Assembly: GCA_009360345.1 (NCBI GenBank)
Contig: SPDP01000002.1
Span: 248,001 to 312,000 of the forward strand
Reading direction: 5' to 3'
DNA: 64,000 bases
Source of the DNA: Alcaligenaceae bacterium SAGV5
GTDB lineage: Bacteria > Pseudomonadota > Gammaproteobacteria > Burkholderiales > Burkholderiaceae_B
Below the pieces are notes generated by a model that saw nothing but the letters and a program-made list of their open reading frames with translations, ran no database searches and was not told where the DNA came from. The position numbers and the translations under genes were made by a program. Shown one piece after another: positions 16,498-24,891 of the stretch. How positions within the stretch are numbered: position 1 is the first letter of the stretch; the number at the start of each line of letters is the position of its first letter.

Positions 16498-17277
16498 ATG
16501 AATAGCCTGCCCGAAACCCGCAGCAAGGAAGACAAGGAATACGTGGCCGGCCTGGAGAAAGGCCTGGCCATCATCGAAGCCTTCGGCCTGCGCAGCGGCC
16601 CGCTCACCCTGAGCGAAGCGGCCGAGATCACCGGACATCCGCGCGCCACGGCGCGCCGGTCGCTGCTGACGCTGCAGCGGCTGGGCTATGTGGAAAGCGA
16701 CGGCAGGTATTTCCGGCTGGCGCCCCGGACGCTGCGCCTGGGACACGCCTATGTCAGCTCCAGCCCCCTGCCCAAGTTGGTCCAGCCGGTGCTGGAAACC
16801 ATCAGCGAACGCACCAAGGAGTCGAGCTCGCTGGCCGTGCTGGACGGCGGCGAAGTCGTGTTCGTGGCGCGCGCCGCCACCCGCCGCAGCCTGTCGGACG
16901 GGCTGGGCATGGGCTCGCGCCTTCCGGCCCATTGCGCGGCCACCGGACGGGTGCTGATGGCCGCCCTGCCCGACGAGGAAGCCGCCCGCCTGCTCGCCCG
17001 CATGCCACGGCGCGCGCTCACGCCGCGCACCCGCACCGGGATTCCCGAACTGACGGCGCTGCTGGAAGAAGCACGGCGGCTCGGCCATGCCACCAGCGAC
17101 GAGGAACTCGAACTGGGCCTGCGCTCCATAGCCGTCCCCATCCATGACCAGGCCGGACGCACCGTCGCGGCGATGAGCCTGGTGGCGGCCACCAGCCGCT
17201 ACACCCTGGAACGCATGGTGGATGTCCTGCTGCCGGAACTGCTGGGCGGCCGCCGGATGCTGAGCGCGATGCTCTAG
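16498..17277 (+). CDS. tphR: IclR-family regulator, TphR-like
   Basis: A 259-aa IclR regulator of the PcaR/PobR/TphR type: the N-terminal helix-turn-helix is preceded by VAGLEKGLAIIEAFG, and the effector domain carries SRLPAHCAATGRVLMA, a conserved block of this group. It diverges from the tphC-A2-A3-B-A1 operon, just as tphR does in Comamonas, where it activates the operon with terephthalate. Two GTTCG/CGAAC palindromes lie in the shared promoter region. It converges with the diguanylate cyclase gene 7 bp downstream. Confidence 0.9.
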   Translation: MNSLPETRSKEDKEYVAGLEKGLAIIEAFGLRSGPLTLSEAAEITGHPRATARRSLLTLQRLGYVESDGRYFRLAPRTLRLGHAYVSSSPLPKLVQPVLETISERTKESSSLAVLDGGEVVFVARAATRRSLSDGLGMGSRLPAHCAATGRVLMAALPDEEAARLLARMPRRALTPRTRTGIPELTALLEEARRLGHATSDEELELGLRSIAVPIHDQAGRTVAAMSLVAATSRYTLERMVDVLLPELLGGRRMLSAML

Positions 17278-17284
17278 CCTCCGT

Positions 17285-18448
17285 TCAGACCACCGCCTGC
17301 CTGACGCGGTTGCGCCCCGCCAGCTTCGCCAGATAAAGCGCCCGGTCGGCCCGCCGGAACACGTCGTCGAAATCCCGGTCGCGGGATTCGCAGCTTGCCA
17401 CCCCCGCGGAAATCGTGATGGGAATGGGCACGCCGTCGATAGTGAAGCAACTGTCCGCCACGGCGACACGGATACGCTCCAGCGCCGCGGTCGCCGCCTG
17501 CAGGTCGAGATCGTCCATCAACACCACGAATTCCTCGCCTCCCGTGCGCGCGACCAGGTCGCCCTTGCGCGCCGCCTGCTTCAGGCCGTCCGCGGTGAAA
17601 GCCAGCACCTCGTCGCCCACCCCGTGGCCATGGGTATCGTTGATCGCCTTGAAATGGTCGATGTCGATCACCCCGACGGCCAGCCCCGCGCCGGTCTCGC
17701 GCGCCCTGCCGAACGCCATGTTCCCGTCCGCGACCAGCGTGCGCCGGTTGGGCAGGCCGGTCAGGTAGTCGGTGGCCGCCGCGATCTCCAGCTGGCGCTT
17801 CACCCGCTCGGTGCAGAGCAGGACGAACGCCGTGGTGCCGATCACCGGCAGCAGGGCCACGAACATGGGCGAGATCAGGTTGATGCCATAGTCGTTGGTC
17901 GCTATCGTGGTCTCGCGCGGCACGTCGAGATGCAGGTAGACGACGACCCGCCCGACGACATAGACCACGACCAGGCCATAGATCACGATCAGCATGCGCC
18001 GGCTGCGGGACTCGTCTTCCGTGCGCATCCCGTGCAGCAGCCACATCGACCTGAGCAGCAACAGGGTCCACGCCGCCGACGTCAGTTCGACGCGGCAGAT
18101 GAAGCATGGCTGGATGGCCGACAGCCAGAGCGTGCCCGCCACCGCGACCAGGGCGATCGCGATGTCAGCCGGTGACGAACGGCGGCCATAGAAGCGCTCG
18201 AACGCCCGGTGGTAGGCCCCCAGGCCGAGCAGCAGCGTGCCGTTCGCCAGCGTCACCATGACGGGCACCGGCATGATGCTGCCGAACGCGAAGACGCCGC
18301 TGCCCAGCGCGACCAGGGCGGTTCCGGCCTGCCAGCGGATCGCCGCGGGCCGCAGCGCCCCGGGAAGATCGCGGTAGACGTTCGCCAGCACGGCGCCGTT
18401 GGCCAGCACCATCAGCGCAACCGTCACGAAGATCGATTTGGCGTCCAT
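17285..18448 (-). CDS. membrane-bound diguanylate cyclase
   Basis: A 387-aa protein with an N-terminal membrane sensor of about six or seven helices (residues 5-212) and a C-terminal GGDEF domain. The active site is GGEEF (about 303-307), and the product-inhibition I-site RKGD lies exactly five residues upstream, so it should be an active, feedback-controlled producer of cyclic di-GMP. The start overlaps the 3' end of the GGDEF-EAL gene by 25 bp, indicating one transcript. The signal sensed is not evident. Confidence 0.9.
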   Translation of the reverse strand: MDAKSIFVTVALMVLANGAVLANVYRDLPGALRPAAIRWQAGTALVALGSGVFAFGSIMPVPVMVTLANGTLLLGLGAYHRAFERFYGRRSSPADIAIALVAVAGTLWLSAIQPCFICRVELTSAAWTLLLLRSMWLLHGMRTEDESRSRRMLIVIYGLVVVYVVGRVVVYLHLDVPRETTIATNDYGINLISPMFVALLPVIGTTAFVLLCTERVKRQLEIAAATDYLTGLPNRRTLVADGNMAFGRARETGAGLAVGVIDIDHFKAINDTHGHGVGDEVLAFTADGLKQAARKGDLVARTGGEEFVVLMDDLDLQAATAALERIRVAVADSCFTIDGVPIPITISAGVASCESRDRDFDDVFRRADRALYLAKLAGRNRVRQAVV

Positions 18449-20259
18449 TCCCTTGCCGTTCTCCCCGCCCAGGACGAGGGCTCGCCCACGGGCGGCATCA
18501 TGTCGAGGACATCGGACAGGCCCCCAGCCTCGCAGGCCTTGCCGAAATACCAACCCTGGAGCAGGTCGCAGCCCATGTGGGACAGCAGCCGGACCTGCTC
18601 CCTCGTCTCCACGCCCTCGGCCGTCACGGTCTTGCCCAGGCTGTGCGCGATATCGATGATGCCGCGCACGATGGCCTGGTCCTCGGCCGAGGCGACCAGG
18701 TTGGCGACGAAACTGCGATCGATCTTCAGCCTGTCGATGGGAAGCTGGCGCAGATGCGTCAACGACGCGTGGCCGGTTCCGAAATCGTCCAGCGCGATCT
18801 CGACGCCTGCATCGTGCAGGCGATGCAGGCCATGTTCGACCCGCTTCTGGTTCAGGCCCAGGAACATGCTCTCGGTCACTTCGACGCAAAACCGGTCCGG
18901 ACCGATGCCGCTATCGCGGAACAGCGCGAAGAAGCGGTCCAGGAAGACCTCGGAACGAAAATCGGAATTCGTCAGGTTGATCGCCACGCGGCCGAGCGGG
19001 ATGTTTCTTGCGCACAGCGCGTCGACATCGCGGAACACCCGTTCGAGCATGAACATCCCCAGCGCCGCGCGGACCGCCGGATCGGCGAAACCCTCCTGGA
19101 AAGCGGCCGGCGGCAACAGGCCGCGCAGCGGGTGCCGCCAGCGCATCAGCGCCTCCAGCGCCACCCTGCCCCCCGGCGCGACGGGAACGATGGGCTGGTA
19201 GTGCAATTCGAAAGCCTCGCCACGCAGTCCCGTCTCGATCTCGGCCAGGAGTTCCGACTTGCGTTCCGCGGTTTCCCTGAGCCCGGGCTGGAAGCACTCC
19301 AGCCGATCGCGGCCCAGCGACTTGGCATGATAGAGCGCGAGGTCGGCCGCCCGGAACATGCTTTCGCCGTCCTCGCCATGCCCGGGATACACGGAAACGC
19401 CCAGGCTGGCCGAACATCGCCGCGACGTCTCGGCGATACGCACGGGATCGCGCACGCGTTCCAGCACACGCTCGAACACCGCGGCGGCCTCGTCGTCGGT
19501 CGCGCCGGCCAGAACCAGTCCGAACTCGTCTCCCCCCATCCGGGAAACAGACAGGCGGGGGTCGTCCACCGCGCTCAGCCGCCTGGCGACCTCCCGCAGC
19601 AGTTCATCGCCGGCGGGATGGCCGAAAAAATCGTTGATTTCCTTGAACGCATCGACGTCCATCAACCCCAGGTGGAATCCGGTGCCCGCCAGCCGGCACT
19701 CGCCGACCAGGGACACCACGTGCTGGTGGAACCAGCTGCGATTCGGCAATCCCGTCACCGGATCGACGTAGGCGATGCGCCGCAGGCTCTCCTTGCTGGT
19801 CCTCAAGGCATCCTCGAGCAGCTTGCGCTCGGTGATGTCCAGGCAGATCGAGGTATAGCTGTCGATCGTGCCGTCCTGCAGGACATGCGGCACGATGGTC
19901 GTTTCCATCCAGTAAAGCGAGCCGTCCTTGCGCTGGTTGCAGATCTCGCCATGCCAGACGTGGCCTTGCGCGATCTCCCGGTACATCGCGCGGAAGAATG
20001 CCGTGCCGTGGAGGCCGGACTTCAGCATCCTGTGATTGGAAGCGAGCAGTTCCTGCCGGGAATAGCCGCTGATCTCGCAAAACCTCGCGTTGACATAGGT
20101 AATCGTGCCCGTCGCGTCGGTACTGGCCACGATGGCGGCGCAGTCCAGCGCGTAGCGTATGAAATCCGTCTCCGGCTCGATGCCACCCGGGAATTTTGCA
20201 TCGTTGGCGGGTTCCCTCGGGCCGGCTTTCCGCCGGCTGTTGTTGTACTGCGGGGGCAC
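18424..20259 (-). CDS. PAS-GGDEF-EAL cyclic-di-GMP turnover protein
   Basis: A 611-aa cytoplasmic protein: PAS sensor (about 30-150, with an N-terminal ATGTITYVNARFCEISGYS block), GGDEF (about 160-320) and EAL (about 330-590). GGDEF is intact at 242-246 but there is no RxxD I-site before it. The EAL motif (ALEALMRWRHP, 369-371) and the phosphodiesterase blocks DDFGTGHASL and EGVETREQ are present, so it can probably hydrolyse cyclic di-GMP. Which activity dominates cannot be decided. The start is a GTG at 20259 with a strong GGAGGAGGA upstream. It overlaps the cyclase downstream. Confidence 0.92.
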   Translation of the reverse strand: MPPQYNNSRRKAGPREPANDAKFPGGIEPETDFIRYALDCAAIVASTDATGTITYVNARFCEISGYSRQELLASNHRMLKSGLHGTAFFRAMYREIAQGHVWHGEICNQRKDGSLYWMETTIVPHVLQDGTIDSYTSICLDITERKLLEDALRTSKESLRRIAYVDPVTGLPNRSWFHQHVVSLVGECRLAGTGFHLGLMDVDAFKEINDFFGHPAGDELLREVARRLSAVDDPRLSVSRMGGDEFGLVLAGATDDEAAAVFERVLERVRDPVRIAETSRRCSASLGVSVYPGHGEDGESMFRAADLALYHAKSLGRDRLECFQPGLRETAERKSELLAEIETGLRGEAFELHYQPIVPVAPGGRVALEALMRWRHPLRGLLPPAAFQEGFADPAVRAALGMFMLERVFRDVDALCARNIPLGRVAINLTNSDFRSEVFLDRFFALFRDSGIGPDRFCVEVTESMFLGLNQKRVEHGLHRLHDAGVEIALDDFGTGHASLTHLRQLPIDRLKIDRSFVANLVASAEDQAIVRGIIDIAHSLGKTVTAEGVETREQVRLLSHMGCDLLQGWYFGKACEAGGLSDVLDMMPPVGEPSSWAGRTAREWTPNRSS

Positions 20260-20496
20260 GCGCTTCCTCCTCCACGGCAGGCCCGCTCTCCCATCCGGAC
20301 GTGCGCGGCCGGTCCGGCGCGACGAGGAGAATGCGGTCCGCCCGATATTCTATTGACGGGACTTTTCGCATGATCCAGGAAATGACGCTTGTTTTCCATC
20401 GCTCCGTGCAAGGCCAGCCGGTCCGGCGGCCAGGACGGGCCGGGGGTGGAGGCGGATTCCGGTATGCTTGACGCCCCCAGGACAAGGAGACATCCC

Positions 20497-21459
20497 ATGT
20501 TCCGCAAATGCCTTGCCGTCGCCGCGCTGGCGCTGGCCGCCACGGGCGCCCACGCCCAGGCCTATCCGTCCAAGCCCATCCGCCTGCTGATTCCCTTCCC
20601 GCCGGGCGGCGGTACCGATATCCTCTCGCGCCTCATCGCCACCAGGCTGGGCGAAGCCGAGAAATGGACCGTCGTGTCCGAAAACCGCGCCGGCGCGGGC
20701 GGCACCATCGGCATCGCCGCGGCCGTGCGCGCGGCGCCCACCGGCTATGAGATGGTGATGGGCCAGAAGGACAATCTGGTCGTGGCCCCCTGGCTGTACA
20801 AGAGCGTGACCTACGACCCGACCAAGGACCTGGTGGCCGTGGCGCACGTCGGCTATACGCCCATCGTCATCGTCACGCAGGCCAACTCCCCCTTCAAGAC
20901 CCTGGCCGACGTGGTCGCGGCGGCCAAGGCGGCGCCCGGATCCATCACCTACGGTTCGCCCGGCAGCGGCACCACCATCCACCTGGCCGGCGAGATCTTC
21001 AAGGAAGCCGCCAAGATCGACATCCGGCACATCCCCTACAAGGGATCGAACGCCGCCATGATGGACGTGCTGGCCGGCAACGTGAACCTGATGGTGTCAT
21101 CGGTGCCGTCGGCCATGGCGCAGATCCAGTCGGGCAAGCTGCGGCCGCTGGCGGTCACCAGCGCCAAACGCAGCACTTCGCTGCCCGACGTGCCGACCGT
21201 CGCCGAACTCGGCTACAAGGGATTCGACGTCAGCACCTGGTACGGCCTGTTCATGCCGGCGGGCACGCCCGGGGAAATCGTCGCCACCGTCAACACCGCG
21301 GTCAACCGGCTGCTGGCCATGCCCGAGACCCGCGAGGCCATCCACGCCCAGGGCGCCGAGGCGCAGGCCATGTCGACCGACGAGTTCGCCCGCTTGCTCA
21401 AGGCCGACTACCAGAAATGGAAGGACATCGTGCGCGCGGCCAACGTCACGGTGGAATAA
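20497..21459 (+). CDS. Bug (TctC-type) periplasmic receptor
   Basis: A 320-aa Bug receptor with a short signal peptide (MFRKCLAVAALALAATGAHA), mature start YPSKPIRLLIPFPPGGGTD and second loop SPGSGTTIHLAGE. AAGGAGA stands 6 bp before the ATG. It is a solitary gene between a divergent cyclic-di-GMP gene and an RcnB-like gene 127 bp downstream. No enzyme is adjacent to hint at its ligand. Confidence 0.92.
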   Translation: MFRKCLAVAALALAATGAHAQAYPSKPIRLLIPFPPGGGTDILSRLIATRLGEAEKWTVVSENRAGAGGTIGIAAAVRAAPTGYEMVMGQKDNLVVAPWLYKSVTYDPTKDLVAVAHVGYTPIVIVTQANSPFKTLADVVAAAKAAPGSITYGSPGSGTTIHLAGEIFKEAAKIDIRHIPYKGSNAAMMDVLAGNVNLMVSSVPSAMAQIQSGKLRPLAVTSAKRSTSLPDVPTVAELGYKGFDVSTWYGLFMPAGTPGEIVATVNTAVNRLLAMPETREAIHAQGAEAQAMSTDEFARLLKADYQKWKDIVRAANVTVE

Positions 21460-21586
21460 CCGCCGCCGGCCCCTGAAACAGGCTGCAATATCTGCATCAC
21501 GGATGGGGGTGGCGCGGTCCCTCGCCAGGCATAGAATCAATGCCACGCCCGTGTTCCCGGCGTGGCACTGCCTCAAGGAGATCATC

Positions 21587-22060
21587 ATGGCACCCAAGCG
21601 TCTGCTGGCGCATCTGCTGACCGGTATCCTGCTCGCGGCCTCCACCGCTTCCTACGCACAGGGCGGGCCTCCGGGCGGACGGCCCGGAGGCGGCCATGGC
21701 GCAGGCGGACCGGGACACCCGGGCATGGGACGCCCGGGCATGGACCATCCTGGCATGGACCGTCCGGGCCCCGGCCCACGCCATGACATGGGACGCGGCC
21801 CGGGCCGCGCGCCCGGCCACGATCACCGCGGCCCGCAGGGACGCGGGCCGGGAGGCCCCGGCGACCCCGCCTATCGGCACTGGGCCAAGGGCGAGCGCGT
21901 GCCCTTCCCCTACCGCGGGCCGCAGTACGTGGTGGACAACTGGCGCGGACATCGCCTGGCCCCGCCTCCGCGCGGCTACCACTGGATCAACGTCGGCGCC
22001 GACTACTTCCTGATCGGCGTGGCCACCGGCGTCGTGCTCCAGGCCATCCTCAACCCGTAG
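21587..22060 (+). CDS. RcnB-family periplasmic protein with Gly/Pro/His/Met-rich region
   Basis: A 157-aa exported protein. After a signal peptide (to about residue 24) comes a low-complexity segment with imperfect repeats of the type GMxRPGMDHPGMD and many His, Met and Gly. The C-terminal ~50 residues match the RcnB domain (YRGPQYVVDNW...PPRGYHWINVGADYFLIGVATGV). E. coli RcnB is a periplasmic factor in nickel/cobalt homeostasis; the His/Met-rich segment would suit metal binding but that is inference. The start was placed so that the signal peptide is N-terminal; AAGGAG precedes it. Confidence 0.85.
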   Translation: MAPKRLLAHLLTGILLAASTASYAQGGPPGGRPGGGHGAGGPGHPGMGRPGMDHPGMDRPGPGPRHDMGRGPGRAPGHDHRGPQGRGPGGPGDPAYRHWAKGERVPFPYRGPQYVVDNWRGHRLAPPPRGYHWINVGADYFLIGVATGVVLQAILNP

Positions 22061-22107
22061 TCCCGGGACGCGCGCATCCCGCGGCCACCGCGGAGTGCGC
22101 GCCCCGC

Positions 22108-23094
22108 CTAATCCACCCGGACCCCCGCCGCCTTGACCAGCTTGCCGAACCGCTCCGTGTCGGCGCGGACCAGCGCCGCGAACTCCTCCGGCGTCCTGGT
22201 CTCGGTCCCGTCCACCCCCATCTTCACCAGTTGCTCGCGCACGTCGGGCGCCGCCATGGCCCTGGCAATACCGCCGTGCAGGCGGTTGACGACGGCGGCC
22301 GGCGTGCCCCTGGGCGCGAAGACGCCGTACCAGGTGGCGAAACGGTAGTCGGGCAGGCCCGCTTCGGCCACCGTGGGCAGGTCGGGAAACTCCGCCAGCC
22401 GGCGTGCGCCGGTCACCGCCAGGGCACGCAGCTTGCCCGTCTTCACATAAGGCGCGGTAGTGGGATAAGTATCGAACCCGACCTGCAAACGCCCCGCCAG
22501 CAGGTCGGGCATCGACTGCCCGGTGCTCTTGTACGGCACGTGCAGCAATTGCACCCCGGCCATGCTCTTGAACATCTCGCCGGCGATGTGCGGCGTGGTG
22601 CCGCTGCCGGCGGACGGGAAGCTCAGTTCACCCGGATGCGCCTTGGCGTAGGCGATCAATTCCGCCACGCTGTGCACCGGCAAGGAAGGATGCACCGCGA
22701 TGAAATGCGGCACCGACGCCGTCAGCGTCACCGGCGCGAAGTCCGCGGCGGTGTCGTAGGGAATGTTGTTGAACAGATGCGGCAGGATGGTATTGACCGA
22801 CACCACTCCCATCATCAGCGTGTAACCGTCGGGCGGCGCCTTGGCCACCATCCCGCCGGCCACGATGCCGCTCGCGCCCGGCTTGTTCTCCACCACCACC
22901 GACTGGCCGAGGATCTCGGACAGCCTGGGCGCGATGACCCGCGCCACCACGTCGGTCCCGCCGCCCGGCGCGAACCCCACCAGCAGCCGGATCGGCCGGC
23001 TCGGAAACGCCTCGTCCTGCGCCTGGGCGGAAGCAGCCGCGCCCAGCACCGCCATCACTCCCACCCCCAACACACACCGCAGCAATCGGTTCAT
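22108..23094 (-). CDS. Bug (TctC-type) periplasmic receptor
   Basis: A 328-aa Bug receptor with a signal peptide (MNRLLRCVLGVGVMAVLGAAASAQA), FPSRPIRLLVGFAPGGGTD and the second loop SAGSGTTPHIAGEM. GAGGAG lies upstream of the ATG at 23094. It is 23 bp behind the M19-like gene and is the last gene of the operon that starts with the unrecognised 580-aa protein, so it probably captures the substrate of that pathway. Confidence 0.92.
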   Translation of the reverse strand: MNRLLRCVLGVGVMAVLGAAASAQAQDEAFPSRPIRLLVGFAPGGGTDVVARVIAPRLSEILGQSVVVENKPGASGIVAGGMVAKAPPDGYTLMMGVVSVNTILPHLFNNIPYDTAADFAPVTLTASVPHFIAVHPSLPVHSVAELIAYAKAHPGELSFPSAGSGTTPHIAGEMFKSMAGVQLLHVPYKSTGQSMPDLLAGRLQVGFDTYPTTAPYVKTGKLRALAVTGARRLAEFPDLPTVAEAGLPDYRFATWYGVFAPRGTPAAVVNRLHGGIARAMAAPDVREQLVKMGVDGTETRTPEEFAALVRADTERFGKLVKAAGVRVD

Positions 23095-23117
23095 GGCCCA
23101 GCTCCTCAATCGACGAA

Positions 23118-24125
23118 TCAGCCTATCGTTTCACGCAACAGCCTCATCCAGTTCCCCCCCATGATCTTGTCGATGTCGGCCTGGCCGAAGCCGCGCCGGT
23201 CCAACTCGACAATGATGTTCTGCAAGCCGGCGGGCGTACGCATCCATTCCGACCAGCCTTCGTGCGGCGCGATCTCCATCTCCTTGGCGGGCGCGCTCTG
23301 GCGCGACCACTTCGCGTAGCGCCACCAGGTGCGCACCGAACGCGGGTGGCCGGGGCAATAATCCGTGCCGATGGCCACCGCGTCGATGCCCAGCAGGTCC
23401 ACGGTCCAGGCGACCATGTCGCCGAACTGCTCCAGCGTGGTCGCGGCGCCGTGCCGGGTCATGTTGCGGTTCGGCGTCAGGCCGATCACGCCCCCGCGCC
23501 GGGCCAGCTCGCGCAAGGCCTCGGTCTGCTTCAGGCGGCCCGCGCCGTATACCGGCGTGCCCACGTATTCGCGCGGATTGGCATGGGTGATGGCCACCGG
23601 CTTGCCGGACATCTGGATGGCCTCCAGGGTCGTGCGCTCGCCGCAATGGGACAGGTCGATCAGGATGCCGAGCTGGTTCATTTCCTCCAGCGCCAGCTTG
23701 CCGAAGCGCGACGAGATCCCGGTGTCCTTTTCCTCCCAGTAGCCGCAGCCGATGTAGTTCTGCAGGTTGTAGGTCAGCTGCATCACGCACACGCCGAGTT
23801 CGCGGAACATGCCGAACAGGTCCAGGTTGTGCTCAACCGGCGCCGTGTTCTGGAACCCGAACATCACCGCCGTCCGGCCCGAGGCGGCCACGGCCTCGAT
23901 CTCGGCCACGCTGGCGGCCGGCGCGACGAGATCCTGGTTCTGTTCCAGCACGACGCGCCACTTGCCCAGCAGGCCCAGGGTCTCGGCCGCGTTCTCCCAC
24001 ACCGCCACCGTGGTGTTGACGCAGCCGATGCCGGCCTCGCGCCACTCCTCGAACCAGCGCCGCTCCGGCACCGGCATCGACAGTCCGTCGACGATGATGC
24101 CAACCTGCTTGTTGAGTGTGTTCAT
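23118..24125 (-). CDS. M19 (membrane dipeptidase)-family protein with altered metal site
   Basis: A 335-aa member of the M19 amidohydrolase family. The second-half metal ligands are visible: His159 (LIDLSHC) and His180 with Arg184 (ITHANPREY), plus an IGTDYCPG acid/base block. The usual N-terminal HxD is replaced by DGLS (about 13-16), and the bridging Glu is Gln in GFQNTAPVE (Gln91). These traits mark a recognisable M19 subfamily and suggest a single-metal or non-dipeptidase reaction. AGGA lies 8 bp before the ATG at 24125; an ATG at 24131 is also possible. There is no signal peptide. It lies in an operon with two unrecognised proteins and a Bug receptor. Confidence 0.85.
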   Translation of the reverse strand: MNTLNKQVGIIVDGLSMPVPERRWFEEWREAGIGCVNTTVAVWENAAETLGLLGKWRVVLEQNQDLVAPAASVAEIEAVAASGRTAVMFGFQNTAPVEHNLDLFGMFRELGVCVMQLTYNLQNYIGCGYWEEKDTGISSRFGKLALEEMNQLGILIDLSHCGERTTLEAIQMSGKPVAITHANPREYVGTPVYGAGRLKQTEALRELARRGGVIGLTPNRNMTRHGAATTLEQFGDMVAWTVDLLGIDAVAIGTDYCPGHPRSVRTWWRYAKWSRQSAPAKEMEIAPHEGWSEWMRTPAGLQNIIVELDRRGFGQADIDKIMGGNWMRLLRETIG

Positions 24126-24144
24126 CTGCATCGTCCTTCGCGCT

Positions 24145-24891
24145 TCACGCGCATCCTTGGCTGGAGGGGACATGGCGGAGCATGTTCAGGTCCATGTCGT
24201 CGTCGGCGGGCGGGCGGCCTTGCAGCGTGCCGTCGTCGCGCAGGATGACCGGCCCGGCATGGCGGCGCGAGACCACCGAGTCCGGCGCCAGCGCCTGGTT
24301 CGACAAGGCATGGATGGCGCGCCACAGAGCGCCGTCGACCGGGTAGCCGTGGCGGATGGCCTGGGCCAGCAGCGGATCCCATTCGTCGATGCCCTGGGGC
24401 CGCGCGGTGTTGAACAGCGTCACCACCGCCTTCTGTTCGCGGCCCGCGCCCTCGTCAGGCTGCGAGACCTCGGCGCCTGTGCCGTAGCGGCGGCCCAGCC
24501 CGGCCATGATGTGCAACTCGTGCAGGTCCTGCACGCCCGACACGCGCAGCGTGGCGCGGCCCGCCGACCGGACACGCTCCACGCCCAGGTCCATCAGCGT
24601 GGGCAGCAGCACCCAGGCATGGATGCCGCCGCCGTCCACCACCAGCGCGCCATCGTCGGCATCCTGCACCGATACCCGGTCCAGCGACCCTTCGCGCAGC
24701 CGCTCATAGCCTTCGTACAAGGCCTGGAAGCCACCCAGTCCCATGGACTGGGACAACAGCACCACTTCCCTCACGCTGTGCACGTAGCCTGACGGCAGGC
24801 GGCACACCAGCAGGATGCGGTCTATGCACATGCGCGCCTCGCGCACGGACACATCGAACACGCGGGGAGAATCGACGACTTCCCTGTTCAT
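24145..24891 (-). CDS. unrecognised 248-aa protein
   Basis: I do not recognise this family. The 248-aa protein is soluble, without signal peptide or membrane segment. Its N-terminal ~70 residues look helical (REARMCIDRILLVCRLP...), followed by mixed segments such as DDGALVVDGGG and GRATLRVSGVQDLHELHI. The ATG at 24891 overlaps the stop of the 580-aa gene (ATGA), so the two are translationally coupled and probably form a complex. An M19-like gene follows 19 bp downstream. A distant match to small accessory subunits of amidohydrolase-type operons is only a guess. Confidence 0.75.
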   Translation of the reverse strand: MNREVVDSPRVFDVSVREARMCIDRILLVCRLPSGYVHSVREVVLLSQSMGLGGFQALYEGYERLREGSLDRVSVQDADDGALVVDGGGIHAWVLLPTLMDLGVERVRSAGRATLRVSGVQDLHELHIMAGLGRRYGTGAEVSQPDEGAGREQKAVVTLFNTARPQGIDEWDPLLAQAIRHGYPVDGALWRAIHALSNQALAPDSVVSRRHAGPVILRDDGTLQGRPPADDDMDLNMLRHVPSSQGCA

